From Zygnema cylindricum (taxonomy: Eukaryota > Streptophyta > Zygnematophyceae > Zygnematales > Zygnemataceae), in NCBI GenBank assembly GCA_037447655.1, contig JBBHKE010002019.1, forward strand, positions 62,001 through 126,000: a stretch of DNA of 64,000 bases. The letters run 5' to 3'. The number at the start of each line of letters is the position of its first letter. Positions within the stretch are counted from its first letter, which is position 1. The position numbers were made by a program, and so were the translations under genes. Shown here piece after piece: positions 25,023-37,723 of the stretch. A model generated the notes under the pieces. The model was given only the letters and a program-made list of their open reading frames with translations, was not told the DNA's origin and ran no database searches.

Positions 25023-25224
25023 TACACCGTGAATCGCTTTTAGTGATAATGCTTTTTTAGCCACTTCAAACATCTTTTCTACGTGCACACGTGTCCGGTC
25101 AATCGGAAGGTGAGAACGTTGCCTTTCAGTCGGAACCGTCGGATTGAAAATCAGACACGTGTGCACAGAGAAAAGATGTTTTAAGTGGCTAAATAAACAT
25201 TAACACTAAGCGATTCGCGGTGTA
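25023..25224. mobile_element. TA-flanked MITE with internal palindrome
   Basis: The ends tacaccgtgaatcgctttta and taagcgattcgcggtgta are inverted repeats. Inside, ccacttcaaacatcttttc pairs with gaaaagatgttttaagtgg, and cgtgcacacgtgt with acacgtgtgcac, so nearly the whole element could fold as one hairpin. The same palindromic core recurs at 50337-50484 and 60626-60752. Confidence 0.8.
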
Positions 25225-26552
25225 GCTGTCAATAACTAAATATCGCGGAATTGTATGCAAGGGGTTTGACTTTTACTAGAGATGAGAAAATCCTAGTCAA
25301 GTTTCATGGCATTTTAGTGCGAACGCGGAGACATGTAATTGGCTACAAAAAAATTACTGTAATACATTAAAATTTGCGCAAACCTAGATCGAAAATTGAG
25401 GAAGCTTCGAGGAAGGAGAACATAAGTTGGTAACATTTGGCATATCATGTAATAGGCAATTATTACCAATTTTTGACAAGTATTGATTTATGTTTCACTT
25501 TCTTGTGTTTGGCATTTGGCATATATTACATGCAAGAAACATACACCACCATGCTTTCGCACTTTTCACACCCCGTTTTAGTTCTTTTTTTATAAATTTC
25601 ACCTAAAAGCGTATGATCCTCCTGCCAAATTCGTCTGCCGAATAAGACAAACAAATGGCGGTTCTGGCTTTACTGAAAATTCTTGCTGAACCATGTTCCC
25701 GAATATTCCCCATAGTTGAATCTTCTTCTAAGGAATACGGTGACAATGATTTCAAACAGAGGTAGAGGGAGAGGGAGAGGGAGAGGGAGAGGGGGAAAGT
25801 ATGTGTTCAAAAAATGCAGTTCAACCGTACAAAAACAATTAGAAACACAACACTATATATGGTATCCCTGTACTTTGCATAAAACACGCATATAATATAA
25901 TACCGAGTGAGGAGATTTAGTGTTTCCGATTTCACACATTTGAACTACAGTAGACACAGTTCAAGCTTGGTAAAAAATCAAAATTTGTCATTTTTTCAAA
26001 TACAAGTTTGTCATTTTTTTTGTCATTTAGTCACCAATGGTTATTTGCCAGTTATCAAAATAACATATACATAAAAATATCCAAACGCATTGACTAAATT
26101 TGATTATTTGAGCATTATCCTCACAAAATTTGTTGCTAACTTTTTTTTTATAAGGAAAATCTTGCTCGGTCCTTGGATATCTATTGGATTAGGACAAGAG
26201 CTTCCCTTCACATGTTAAACTAAAAAGGATAAACGAGAAAAATAGCTAAAAAAAAAAAAAAAAAAAAAAAAAGGATAAAGATAAAGATACGGTCAATCAA
26301 CGATAAAGTAAGTTATTAACATCTAGCTAAAATAGTGTTAAGCCAAATGTTCAAAACCGTTAAGGAAATTGCTACAAGAAACACCTAATCTCGGTGAATA
26401 AAAAAGTATAAAAGAGTATAAAAGTAAAAGAGTAAAAGGTAAAAAGAGACCCGATGACCGAAAGGAGCCATTTTACTAAATTAACAATTAATTAGATGCT
26501 TTGGTGTTGTATGAGTTTTCTTATCGGTAAAAGCTCGAGGTTATTAAGATTC
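25225..26552. other. 3' flank of the ARP gene
   Basis: AT-rich. It holds a short gggaga run (25760-25797) and an A-run (26250-26272). No gene is supported. Confidence 0.4.
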
Positions 26553-29500
26553 CTAGAGTAGAAAAGAGAGACCGATGGGACAATGGTCACTCCCAATAAC
26601 ATCGGGAACGGTAAAAGAATCGAATTTTGATTCCACAATCGACTTCGATGCGAGAAAATAATCGAGTCGCCAACCTGCACAAGATCTCCACTCATATTGC
26701 AATTGTCATTTGTCACAGTCGACACATTTGTCACGTTTGTCACATTTGTCATATTTGCCCAATGTGCCATGTTTGACACATTTAGGACCACTGTGACATT
26801 TGTCACGTTTGTCACATTTGTCATATTTGCCCAATGTGCCATGTTTGACACATTTATGACCACTGTGACATTTGTCGCGTTTGTCACATTACTTGCCATA
26901 TTTGTGAAAATTGTGACATTAATTGTCACATTGGGCCACATTTGTCACATTGTGACAAATGTCGCATATGTCGCATTTGCCACGTTTGTCACATTTGTCA
27001 TATCTGCCACGGTTGCCGTATTTACTACATTTGTGACAATTGTCACAATTGTCAGATATGCCATGTTTGCCACATTTGTACAATTGCCACATGTGACTGC
27101 AGTCACATGTTGACTGCAGTCACATGTCACATTTACCATATTTGCCACAATTGTGCTATCTGTCACATATGTGACAATTGTAACATTTGCCACATTCGCC
27201 ACAATCACCACATTTGTGACAAATGTCACATCGGCCACTTTGCCACTTGTCACAATTCTCGCATTTCGTACTTGCCAAAACATAGAAAAATAACAGCTTT
27301 GAATGATTTAAATACAGCAATATCATAGTAATAAAAACCACATAAATTCTCCACATAGATTATAAATTCCATCACTCAATAGATTTTACTTAGTCTGATT
27401 ATCGACAAGAATTTCAATATTTTTCTCTTACCGGTATTTTTTGGTCGAGCACCGGAACGATAGCCCCAATAACTGTATCCCACGGCCTTGGGATGTTGGT
27501 CTCGGAAAGTATCTCTTAAACCTTCATTTAGAAAAACTTTTCCAAAACTTGTCCTTTCTTCGTCCGTAAATCCGGCACTTTTTCGATTACCCTGCAAGAC
27601 AAATGTCGCATCGGTCAATTTGGGACAACTGTCTGTTTGTATATCATTTTGAACAAGAAAAACGCCTTCTATACCATTTTGAACAAGAAAAAAACACCAC
27701 CTATATCATTTTGAACAAGGAAAACATTTTTTTTTTTTTGGAATACCTGTCCGTTGTAAGTCATTTTGAACAAGAAAATGCTTTCTTTTTTCAGAGATTT
27801 GCAAATTTTCTCAAGGTTGTGAATTGAGCTTCAAGCTAATAATTTACGAGCTTCCTAATGAATGCCTCAACTCATGTCCGACAAATACTAAGCAGTAAAC
27901 GAAACACGGGAAGAAGTTAGTCACACTAATTTTCCATATAAATATACTTTTTTCGTAAGACAATATCTCATATGAGCCATAATACCCGAATTTTATTATA
28001 TTTCCCTACATTTTGTTCAGCGAAATCGACCAGATAGCCTATAATTTGTGTACACGCTTTAAGAAATCCATATTATGTCTCCATACATACTCATAAGCCG
28101 TCTCAATTAATAAAAATGAATAATCCAAAAGTAGTCTTTTGGAAATTTAAAAGCAACCCTCAACCGTTAGCATGGAGCACACTAATTTAGACTTTGACTT
28201 CCTGATAATATTTAGTGCGGCCCACACAAATAACTGACCTCATACTATATAATAAAGTTCTATATCGATCGAAATTGCCAACAACATATCGTGATTTCGG
28301 TACATCTTCATATAGAGGAGTTAAAAAGCCGATAAATATCGACATAAAGATAATTTGAGATAACTAACAAGAATTGACCAATAGGCCTCATATGGTTGTT
28401 TCGATCTGACCCGATTTTGGTCCCCTGATCCTTTCCCCCTCCTTCCCCCCCCCTCTTGGTCTAAACAAAAAAAAAAAAAAAAAAAAAAAAAAAATGACAG
28501 CAATATTGATTTTTTACGGCTGTTTTATGCGTCTCAAAATTGTTTTGAGATCATCTCCCAAATTTAGACAAATCAAATTTCATTTTTGAGACGACAAAAA
28601 ACACAACTGCAATCACTTTCACATCACTGTTGTATTATAGGATAATTTTACGAAGGCAAATACTGGCGTTTTTGGCTAGTAATCGTCGTTTTTGTATAGA
28701 TAGTGTACGTTTTCATAAACTTTTCTGTACAAATAGTGTGGAGTCGTACACTTCCTTCATAAAAAAAACTGCGATTACTGGCCCGTGTTTCCCTTTGTGT
28801 AATCACCCTAATTAGTGTTTACGCTGTTGAGGCTTTGAAATATCTTCTTCTGTGAAGAGATCTTTCTTCTCAAAATTTTCACGGGCAATTTTCCTGATTC
28901 TCAATTTTTCCTCTCCTTAAATTTACACGCTTAGCGAAAGAACAGGCCCACCGCTTTCCTACGGCTGTCACAGTCATTGACCTTTTGCAGGTCTATTCTT
29001 TCGAGTCGTCGATAGCAAAAAACAGCCTTTACTTTCGCTGAAAACTTGATGGGGTCGAGGCGTAAACTGTACAGTACTTACAATGCGAACCTATAACAAA
29101 CAAAAAACATATGTCGTCAATTTTGACCAAACACTTGATTTTCCGGACATTCTAGGCACAAAATCTGAACTATAAATCAGGTTACAAAGTCAAACATTTG
29201 GTACACTCATATCGTGATTTTCAAAGTACGGTACACTGTAGTGTACCGTACTGAGTAGTTTTTCAGCCTCGGCGAGTTAGAAAGCAGAATGTTAGTACGG
29301 AAACAAAAGTATTCATATCATACTGATAATATTGCGATATCGATATATCCCGTTTATCGGCGATATCAATTATCTGCTTGATGTATCGATTATCAAGACC
29401 TTTCAAAAAAGTACACATCGATTACCGGAAAATCCTGCTCGATGTACTACACTACTAAATTAAGTAGCTCAAACTATCCACATTCTGTGGGAGAAACTAT

Positions 29501-32500
29501 ATTTTACCACACTAATGGTGTTAATATTACCCAGCAAAGTTTCCAAACAAGAAAGTCCAAATAACCGGCATTAATATTTATCAGAATATGGGGAAATGTC
29601 TACCTAACTATCATAATTCATCTTAGTGTGAGACAATTGGACTAATGTCATTTTGGAATATTGTCCACAACCTTATTATTGAATTGGAACATTTTTCGGA
29701 TTCATACTAAAATGTTAAAGATAGGGTAGGTTTTCCAAACAGTTACTTTCCATTGTACTGAAAAAGATCCTCAGCTACGTCTTCAGACAATTATATAAAA
29801 AAAATAACGTAACAAATCATTATGTCAACTGAACCAAATTCCAATGTAATTAAGAATCTAAATGACCGAATGACGCTTAAGACAACGAAAATAGATTGCA
29901 GTATTGAAGAGGACGTCCCAAAACTTGACATTTGGTAAATTTAAAACTCTCGAAAATCAATGAATGAAAGAGAAACATCAGTATCCCGAATTACCACTAA
30001 CTGTATTTCCGAGTGATATCCGAATAATTCGTTGTGAGGATATCCACAAAAAGTGTGAAGAAACTCCACAGACAAGGTAGGCACATCAAGTTCAGAAGCC
30101 AAAACAGAAAAAAAAAAGGGAGGGAGATAGGACACACCGTAAGACCTTCTAATTTAAACCAGACTCTCCAGTTCAAAATTGTTTATTTTAACTTTTCGAA
30201 TTTGAACATTAACATGATGTGATTCGACCTCGGTGTTTGTAATTTGAAATGGATACTTTATAATATACACACAATGGCATATAGGAAATAGCTTTCTGTG
30301 GACTAATACAAACTCTGTAAAACATAAACCTTGGAGATTCAAGGAGCGACCCCATGGGAACAATTCTAGTTATGTGGAATAAATGTATGTAGCCCTATTA
30401 GTACAGACAGGCAAATCTGGTTCTTTAGAAAAACTCAAATATTAAATCTTCCCACATCATACGGAGGTTTTACCGAACCAAACACATCTAGAATTCTATT
30501 GCCATTTTTTTTTTTTCTATTGCCAAAAAGGAATTCTTTACAGTTCATAGAGCACGTTGGCATTTAAGCCAATAGTAGTTATTTTTGGTTCAAATAAGAA
30601 CTCTTAAAGAACTGTAAATGCTACAATTATATGCACAGTTTTTTTCTTACTAATATGTAGTTAACCACACATGTTTAGTCATATAACTATGAGAGATAAC
30701 ACATTTTTTGCAAAGCAACTTCTCCATACCAATCGAACAGTAATTTGAAATTATGTAAAATCGGGATACTCACAGCTTCTCAATAGTAAGTGTACAATGG
30801 GTCCAATTGGAAAAATTATTGGACAGTATTGAACATAGCGGCATATTAAGCCAATAGTAGTTATCTTTGGTTCAAATTAAGAAGTCTTATAGTACTGTAA
30901 ATGCTTTATCATATGCACAAGTCTGCAACATTAGAGTTTTGAACAGCTTTTGGAGATAGGATGTCGGAAATTAAAACACGTTTCAACTCGAGTACACACG
31001 GTACTTTCTGTAGATTTGTGTGAGAGCATACATCAAGTAATATCAAAAGCTCACAAAAACCAACATAAATGTTCCTTATATAGATTGAAAACAATAATTA
31101 ACCTTTTTGTATATAAACTACAGATATAAAACAGTCGGGCCTTGTTTCTTTTTACTTACATGCAATAGGAAAGAAAACAAAATCTTACATCTGGATGATG
31201 AATGTCGATTTCCTCATATGCGACATTTAAATCTCCGGTCAGTATAACGGGTTTCTTTTTCTCAAGTTCCTGCAAAAACTAGAGAAGTTGTAAAAAATGT
31301 TTTTGCAAATAAATGGCACTATCCATTGCCTCACCTCTTATGCTCCATTAGAGAATATTTAGATTACTTGATATAACATACAGTTTACAGAAAAGGAGAA
31401 TGTGAAATAAACAGTCTCCTTTGAAGGGAAAAAACAAAAGAGGGGATAAAACAAAAGAGGGGAAAAAACAAAAGAGGGGAAAAAACAAAAGAGGGGAAAA
31501 AACAAAGGAGGAGAAAGAACGGACCTTCAAGTGATTTCCAAGAGCAGGATCCCATTCTTTTTCCCTGTAAACCTGAAAAATAAAAGTCCACAAAAAATGT
31601 CAAATTCCCTCAATCTTGCAACAAGTTGGGACCAGACAAAGGGAACGAGAAAAAAAAGGGAAAATCAACTTATAAGCAATGAAGTTGAATAAAGAAAAAG
31701 CGACAAATTGAGGCATAGAGAGAAAGCCAGAGTGAGGAAGAAAACTCCGGAGACTGGGAGAGAGAACGTTATAGTCGAGAGAGAAAGTAATAGAGAAGAA
31801 ACCCAGAGAGAGAGAGAGTGAGAGAGAGACGGAGAGAGAGATAGGAGAGAGCCAGAACGGGAGAGAGCCGTGGAGGGAGAGATCCAGAGAGTGAGAGAGG
31901 GAGAGAATTAGAAAGAATTCCTTATCTAGAAGTGGTTAGGAACCAACCAGCCTATCCAATTTCTCGCCAGCATTTGGGACATATGCAGTAATAAGAAAAA
32001 AATTATCGTATTCCGCAGTTATGATCCGACCCTCAGAATCATGAAGCGGCAAACCAAGACCGTATGTCACGTTTTTCGGCTCTGTCTGCAAAGGGAGGAG
32101 GGAGAGAGAGAGGAGGAGAGATAAAAAAACAAACAGGGAAGAGAAACAGAGGAATAGAGATCAAAATCAAAGGTGGGAAGGTGAGAGATAAGTAAACCAA
32201 GACAGTATGTCACCTTTTTTGGCTCTGTCTGCAAAGGGAGGTGGGAGGGAGAAAGGAAGAGAGATACAAAACAAAGAGGGAGAGAACGAGAGAAAGTGAG
32301 GAATAGAGATAAAAAACGAAGGTGGGGGGTTGAGAGAGAAGCAAACCAAGAGCTTACGTCACATCCTTGGGCTGTCTGAGAGAGAGAGAGGAAGAGAGAT
32401 GAAAAACAAAGAGGGAGAGAGAAAGAGAGGAATAGAGAACAATATCAAAGGTGGGGGTGAAGAGAGAAGAGGAAGAGAGTTCAAAATCAAACAGGGAAAC

Positions 32501-33228
32501 AGAGAGTAGAAATAGAAATAAAAATCCAAGGAGAGGGTGGAGAGTGAGAGGAAGAGAGTTCAAAAACAAACAGGGAGGGAGACAGAGAGGGTAAAGATCA
32601 AAATTGAAAGAGGGGCAGGGAGAGAGGCGAGGAGAGATCAAAATCAAACAGGGAGAGAGAATTAAAATCAAAATGAAAGGAGGAAACAGAAAGAGAGCCT
32701 TTTTCATTTTTTCCCGTTTTTTTTCCTTTCCTACAATTCCTTCCTTCATAGGTGGAAATTGAACTAAAGTGGGAAAAAATTAACAAGAAAAAAAACAATA
32801 ACTAAGGGCTAAATTATTGCTCTCTCCACTTTATTTGTTCACAAACTTGCTGACCACATACATTTTAAAAAACTCTATAAAACTCTTAAAACAAAGATCT
32901 AATTTTATCCTAGAAAAATTAAAAAAAAAAAAAAATTATACTAAAAGTGGTATTATACCCACCTTTGAAAAAATAGCACATCCTGAATACCCAAGTTTGG
33001 CCGTACTGCAACTCCAATAGGAATATTTATATGAAGGGAGAAGCTCTTTTTTTATCTCCTCAACGTCTTTTTCCTGACCCACCATGAAGGTCAAACCTAG
33101 TATTCTTTGTAAGTCATAAGGTCGAAAAAACCCAATTTTTCCTTTTTTAATAGAGAAACAACAAAGGAAATTGTCATTCTTTTTTCCAACCCATACAGAA
33201 ATATATGTAAGTCATAAGATCAGAAAAA

Positions 33229-33274
<46 letters not shown>

Positions 33275-36200
33275 TTATTTTATTTTTTAACAAAGAAACA
33301 ACAAAGGAAATTGAGTCTGGATGGTGGTAGGAAAAGCTGCAAAACAACTAGCTCAGCAAAAGCTACCTAAAAAGATCTTAAAAATGGACCATAAAAAATG
33401 GTACAAGTTTTTTGAAAAAAAGGTTTTGACTTTTATGGTTGATAATAATGCAATGGTGAAGGAAAAAACATCAAATTTGGACACACTATTGGCACTTCTT
33501 TTCTTATCACATGACACCTTTTTAATGTCTTTTCTCTGCACAAAATAATGTTTTGCCTTTATTTACTTTTTTTTTACGGACATTCAGAAGAATCTTCAGT
33601 TTCTACTAATTGTGAAAACAATCATAGATAGAAAATCGGTTGAACTTGCCCAAGTCCTTTGACGTCACCGAAAACTTCCAAACCATATTTTAAACCTTTC
33701 CCCTTCTTCTCTCCATCTATTTCTTTCCCCCTCCCTCTCTCTCCCCCCCTTTTTATTCTCTCTCTCTGTTCTTTCACTATTTTCCTGTCTGTCCTTTTGT
33801 CTCTTTTCCCTCTTTCGGCTGTCCCTCTGTCCCTCCCTCTCTCTCCCTCTTCTCCTTCTCTCTTAAGTCCCTCTCCCTCCCTCTCTCTCTTTCACTCTCT
33901 CCCAAAGTTTAACAAAATGTCAATTTTTCTTTCAAACTCTTTCTCTACCAACAGCCCCAATACCTGACGTTTTGTTTCTTGGAGAGAGATAATTTCTTTT
34001 TGACATCTCTCAAATTTCCCAAAACATATTTTTTCCTACCGTATCCCTCAAAATCTAGGAAAATGCCATCTTTTCTTTGAGATTTATACCTGAAGTTTTG
34101 TTTCTTGGAGACAGATAACATCTGGCCTCTCACGTTCCGACAGCTGGCACAAAGCTGAGATTTCAGTTTCCACTGCCTCCCCTCGCAAAATATCTTCTCC
34201 CTTCCCTTTCCCTCCTTTTTTGCTTCCTCCCTTACTTTTCCACTTCAGCAAACCCCGGAGACCATTAACGTTCCATGAAATAATTTTGAATAGTTCTTGG
34301 TTTCCTACAGGTACAGGTGTCTGTCTCATAGTGGTAGGGTTATAGGCCACCCAATCAGATTGAGCCTTTCTGTGTACCAAAACAGTCCAAGGTTCCGTAT
34401 TTTGACTCGCATTTAATGAAGCAGTTATAGCATTTGCTGTCAGAGCTGCTTTACTTCCGCCCTTCTTAGTACTTTTACTGTTCTCTATTTTGTTTTTTTC
34501 GTTATGTACAATTGTCTCTTCTTTAACTTTTCCAGCTTTAGTGTTCGCTGTTTTTTCCTCAGAACCAATTTCCTCCTTCTCCTCTTGCATCTGCTCACCC
34601 TCCTTCCGTTTGTTTAAGTTTTTAGTATCTTCATCCTTGTTTGTTTTCCTTGCCCTGGCTGTTTTCTTCTTACCACCACCCTCCTCAACTGATTTTGTTT
34701 CAACATTTTCTATTTTTTTTTCACTATTATCTACATTACATCCATTGCCTTGTGCGGAGATTCCTTCTACTTCTACCTCTATTGACTCTTGCTTGGTTCT
34801 TTTTTTCCCCACTGCCACTATTTTACTTTGCTTCATTCGAGTAGATTTTTCTTTCTCTACATGTGTTGCTTCATTATCAATAACAGTGTCAAGCACCTTT
34901 TTAGTCTCAACTTTCATCTCCTTCACTCTTAGACTTCGCCTCTTTGTGGAACCCTTTTCCTTGTCATCCTCAATATCCATTGGCTCAGATATCTCATCCT
35001 TTGCTGATACTCCTGGTGTTATACCTTGTACTTTTTGCTTTTTATTCCTACCCATTGGCTCTGAAATTTGCCAACTGCTTGAGGAAAATGTTTGTCGGTT
35101 TGGCCCCAAACGATAATGACAAGGTTTCTTGATTCTGCAAGAAAACTAGTTGAAAAAATTACCTTTTTGCTAGGATTGCAAACAGTAGAGCATTTTCAGC
35201 TATAACCTTGAGATGGAATGGAAAGAAAAGAAATGAAAAGATTCTGAACCATCAAATCCTCTTCGTTATGCGTTGAGGTGTAACTTTTTTTATCATCCCA
35301 GCCAATGTCAGGAAAAGTTGCTAATCTGCAGATATTAAAGGCCATTTGTGAAGGAAATTAACACCTTTCGAGACAAATGCTCAAGCTTAGAAATAAGCTG
35401 TTAGTATGCACTGTACAATAAATGCAAGTTGTTACCATCGATAATTGATTAATGGGGTAATTACATATAAGTGATTACTGTCGTTACTCACCAGTAATCA
35501 CAGTTATCGTACAAAAAAGTGTAAAGAATGTACATTTTTCTGTATGATTACTGAATTTCTGGCTCGTAACGCCAGTAATCGCATATCTGTAATTACCCTA
35601 TAAGATGTATAAATTCCATTTAAGGAAACAAACAATTGTGACAAGTTTTTACTGTGGATTCACACTGTCATATTATCAAATGCCCACATGTCAGGCCTGT
35701 AAAATCATTTTTTACAAAACATTTCAAATTCCAAAATGTGCGAGAATCAACAATTAACCATTTGAATTTGCATGCTTCAACCAACAACTTTTAGAGCCAA
35801 CCAGAGAGCTTGAGATTCTTTTCACTTTAAACACATGAAATACTTCAATTCTTGTTGTAGCAGGCAAAGAATCACAGCAAATTTTGAGCATTTCAAGTTT
35901 TGTGAGTTAACAGTTCCTTTGAAATATGTATTTCCGAGGCCCTTCAAGTGCCATATGCGGTCATTGAAAAATAACCAATTGGCCTTTTAAGAGAAGTAGT
36001 TGCCCATCATATCCTAAATAGCAAGCAGATGACTAATCGATTCATTCCTTCATCCTCTGATGAAGAGCTAAAGACTTTGATTCTGTAGAAACATGTAGAA
36101 GTTGTCTAATTACCTAAGGATTTTGGCAGCTATTGTGAGTTCATCTAGCTTTCTCCTACCTTGTGATGAGAAGATTAACTAGCTTTTATTTGTGGTTTGC

Positions 36201-37723
36201 TACCATTGCACATAACATTCTTATAAATGGCCCTTCATGCCAAATGAACTTATGTTTTAATGTCTTTTAGCCTGTGTTTTCATGATTGCTATAGCAGTGT
36301 TCAAAACATTGACTAATATCTGACATGTCACCTTAAGTTTGCTATGCCTGTTTCGTAATGTAAGTGTTCTCCGATATGCTTTCCCTTCTTATAGATAGAC
36401 AATGCCAGAGTTAGGCTGAAGATTGAGTATATAGAGCGCATGGAAGATAAACTAAAGGCATTTAAGAATTTCTCCATATAGATGAACCAGTCTGTATGTT
36501 TGTATGACTTCTTCTTGACATATCTCAATCATCGACATGAGTATTTCTTCCACTTTGATTGGATTCAAACCGTATAACTGAACGAATGTGGAGATTAAAT
36601 GGCCCTTAACGTGATGGATGATGAGCTGTGAGCAAAGAAAAATTGCAAGGACATGCCATTTTGTCTAAACATTGTAAAAATCGATTCAACACTCGTTATG
36701 TTTAGCTCTTTCACAGAAAAGGTACAAGTTATATGAAATGATAAAACGTGTTTGATTGTGCAACTTGACTTGCAACTGTAAACATGACCATGGATGACCC
36801 TTTTGCTTAATTCATAAAGCATTGGCAAACGTAACAACTGTAATATTTAAAAACGAAGGATTGAATAAGTAGGATCAGATATTTATTTGAAGGCAGTTTT
36901 CAAAACACATCAAGGAGTGGAAAAAATATATTGCATGACTTATGATTAGTGGCTAAATGCACACATTAACGACACAGGAGACACAATTGTTTGCCTAGGC
37001 AATTTGTGCCATTGCTACCAAAAAAGCTTATCGAAGTAAGGATAAGTAATTGGATGTATTTTTTTGATTCTAAATGTATACCTGGTAGCATTCACGCCTA
37101 TAATTTCATCATTACAGTCACTTAGTCATACTTTGTAAAGCCCAGTTTACATTTGTTGAACTTCAAAAAAAAAAGAGCAACCTTACCAACTTTCCAGAAA
37201 ATATGCAAATCCTGAAGGAAACTTCTCATGTGCAAACAAAATTTAAACACCCATGATGAATAAAAAACAAGCATCTTGTCTATTCTGGACTTCACTTCAC
37301 TTATTAAGAAATGAGAGCTTCTGAAATGACATTAATCAGAAGTCTTCCACGTGGTAAAACCTAGGTTCTTTCTCTTAAGCAAAACCACGAGCTCATAACA
37401 GGGTTTAACGCGTGTGACACATACCTTGAAAACTGCTGCTGATGCCACGTGGCACTGTTGTTCATTCTCCAACAATAACTGCCACAGGCATGGTTAAATT
37501 TTCTCAAATCGCGGATAGGTGGGTGACCTTGAAACGCTCTGTTCCATAGTTTAGGGAAAGAATACGTAAACGACATGAGGATAGGCCATTTACAAATGGA
37601 ATTAGACGGTTTCCAAGGCAGTGAGAGCCTGCTGATAGGAGAAATGAGAAGAGACGGAAAATTACAAATGCTTATCTTTGTCAAGCAGGATGACTTGAAG
37701 CTGAGAGACAATTTAAGCGCCAT
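26553..37723 (-). CDS. ARP: Plant-type apurinic/apyrimidinic endonuclease (ExoIII family), probably organellar
   Basis: Exons in order: 37723-37425, 35134-34090, 33073-32963, 32085-31948, 31572-31525, 31269-31189, 27591-27432 and 26674-26553. Phases agree at all seven GT-AG junctions; the product is 667 residues. The enzyme cleaves DNA 5' of abasic sites in base excision repair. Residues 1-99 have many Ser and basic residues and almost no acidic ones, like a plastid or mitochondrial transit peptide. Residues 101-350 are Lys/Glu-rich and low complexity, without a visible SAP domain. [10 protein letters not shown] and YNPTTMR precede the catalytic domain, as in plant ARP. Catalytic residues are present: SWNVNG (Asn388), QETK (Glu444), AYVPN (Tyr520), GDLN (Asp560, Asn562) and GSDH (Asp657, His658). 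A Lys/Gly-rich insertion (about 398-412) lies between the first two motifs. The start is the first ATG of exon 1, in context aaaaatggcg. Function is confident; targeting is inferred. Confidence 0.95.
26697..27270. repeat. cacatttgtcac minisatellite in the last ARP intron
   Basis: Degenerate 9-12 bp units (cacatttgtcac, catatttgcc, catgtttgac) fill most of intron 7. Because tgtgac and gtcaca are complementary, the tract is self-complementary at many points. Two exact copies of a 67-bp block sit at about 26730-26870. The long open frames on both strands (Asn-Val-Thr and Phe-Val-Thr) come from the repeat. Confidence 0.9.
27637..27775. repeat. Minisatellite with tcattttgaacaagaaaa core
   Basis: Four copies of a unit containing atcattttgaacaagaaaa are spaced 30-55 bp apart in ARP intron 6, close to exon 7. 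Confidence 0.8.
28467..28493. repeat. Poly-A tract
   Basis: A-run of about 27 bases in ARP intron 6. The rest of this 3.6-kb intron shows no gene. Confidence 0.85.
28636..28811. mobile_element. MITE, TAGGGTAATTAC family
   Basis: tataggataattttacgaag at the left matches the reverse complement of the right end, tgtgtaatcaccctaatt. The inner segments ctagtaatcgtcgtttttg and actgcgattactggcc also pair. It lies in ARP intron 6 and is related to the element at 35453-35602. Confidence 0.6.
29330..29455. mobile_element. Fragment of a tatcg-type element
   Basis: Contains gcgatatcgatatatccc and gatgtatcgattatcaag, as in the complete elements, but has no matching pair of ends. Confidence 0.45.
30562..30925. 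repeat. Direct repeat pair, about 85 bp, 282 bp apart
   Basis: The first copy (about 30562-30645) and second copy (about 30845-30925) share aagccaatagtagttat, ggttcaaat and actgtaaatgct, with several substitutions. Both are in ARP intron 6. Confidence 0.7.
31700..31915. repeat. GA-rich tract in ARP intron 4
   Basis: gagagaga-type purine sequence on the plus strand, which is pyrimidine on the coding strand. Confidence 0.8.
32092..32690. repeat. GA-rich tract with two decayed copies of an exon edge
   Basis: Intron 3 of ARP is GA-rich on the plus strand. It contains two degraded copies of the 5' edge of exon 4 together with its 3' splice site. The real edge is at 32050-32105 (gcaaaccaagaccgtatgtc, then ggctctgtctgcaaagggag). 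Copy 1 at 32192-32245 has gtaaaccaagacagtatgtc and ggctctgtctgcaaagggag. Copy 2 at 32339-32377 has gcaaaccaagagcttacgtc and ggctgtctgag. Confidence 0.85.
33110..33315. repeat. Diverged tandem duplication with an (AT)n tract
   Basis: gtaagtcataag and gaaacaacaaaggaaattg occur in the same order at 33110-33175 and 33207-33313. An (AT)n microsatellite (33231-33270) lies inside the second copy. This is the region just upstream of ARP exon 3. Confidence 0.75.
33690..33905. repeat. Pyrimidine-rich tract in ARP intron 2
   Basis: cccctccctctctct-type sequence on the plus strand, so purine-rich on the coding strand. Confidence 0.8.
33957..34008 (-). repeat. Decayed copy of the 3' edge of ARP exon 2
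   Basis: tacctgacgttttgtttctt and ggagagagataa match the real exon 2 edge at 34087-34117 (tacctgaagttttgtttctt, ggagacagataac). The copy includes the complement of the GT donor and lies about 130 bp into the intron. Confidence 0.8.
35453..35602. mobile_element. MITE, TAGGGTAATTAC family
   Basis: The ends tggggtaattacatat and atatctgtaattaccctata are inverted repeats. Inner copies of agtaatcac/gtgattact make the 150-bp element almost fully palindromic. It lies in ARP intron 1. Confidence 0.75.

Noticed and set aside
26492-27356. Asn-Val-Thr and Cys-His-Ile repeat open frames
   Set aside because: They are translations of the intronic minisatellite. In the region 26553-26674 the correct frame is the last ARP exon.
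33321-33548. 75-codon frame inside ARP intron 2
   Set aside because: Lys-rich with no family motif, and antisense to the host gene. Most likely chance.
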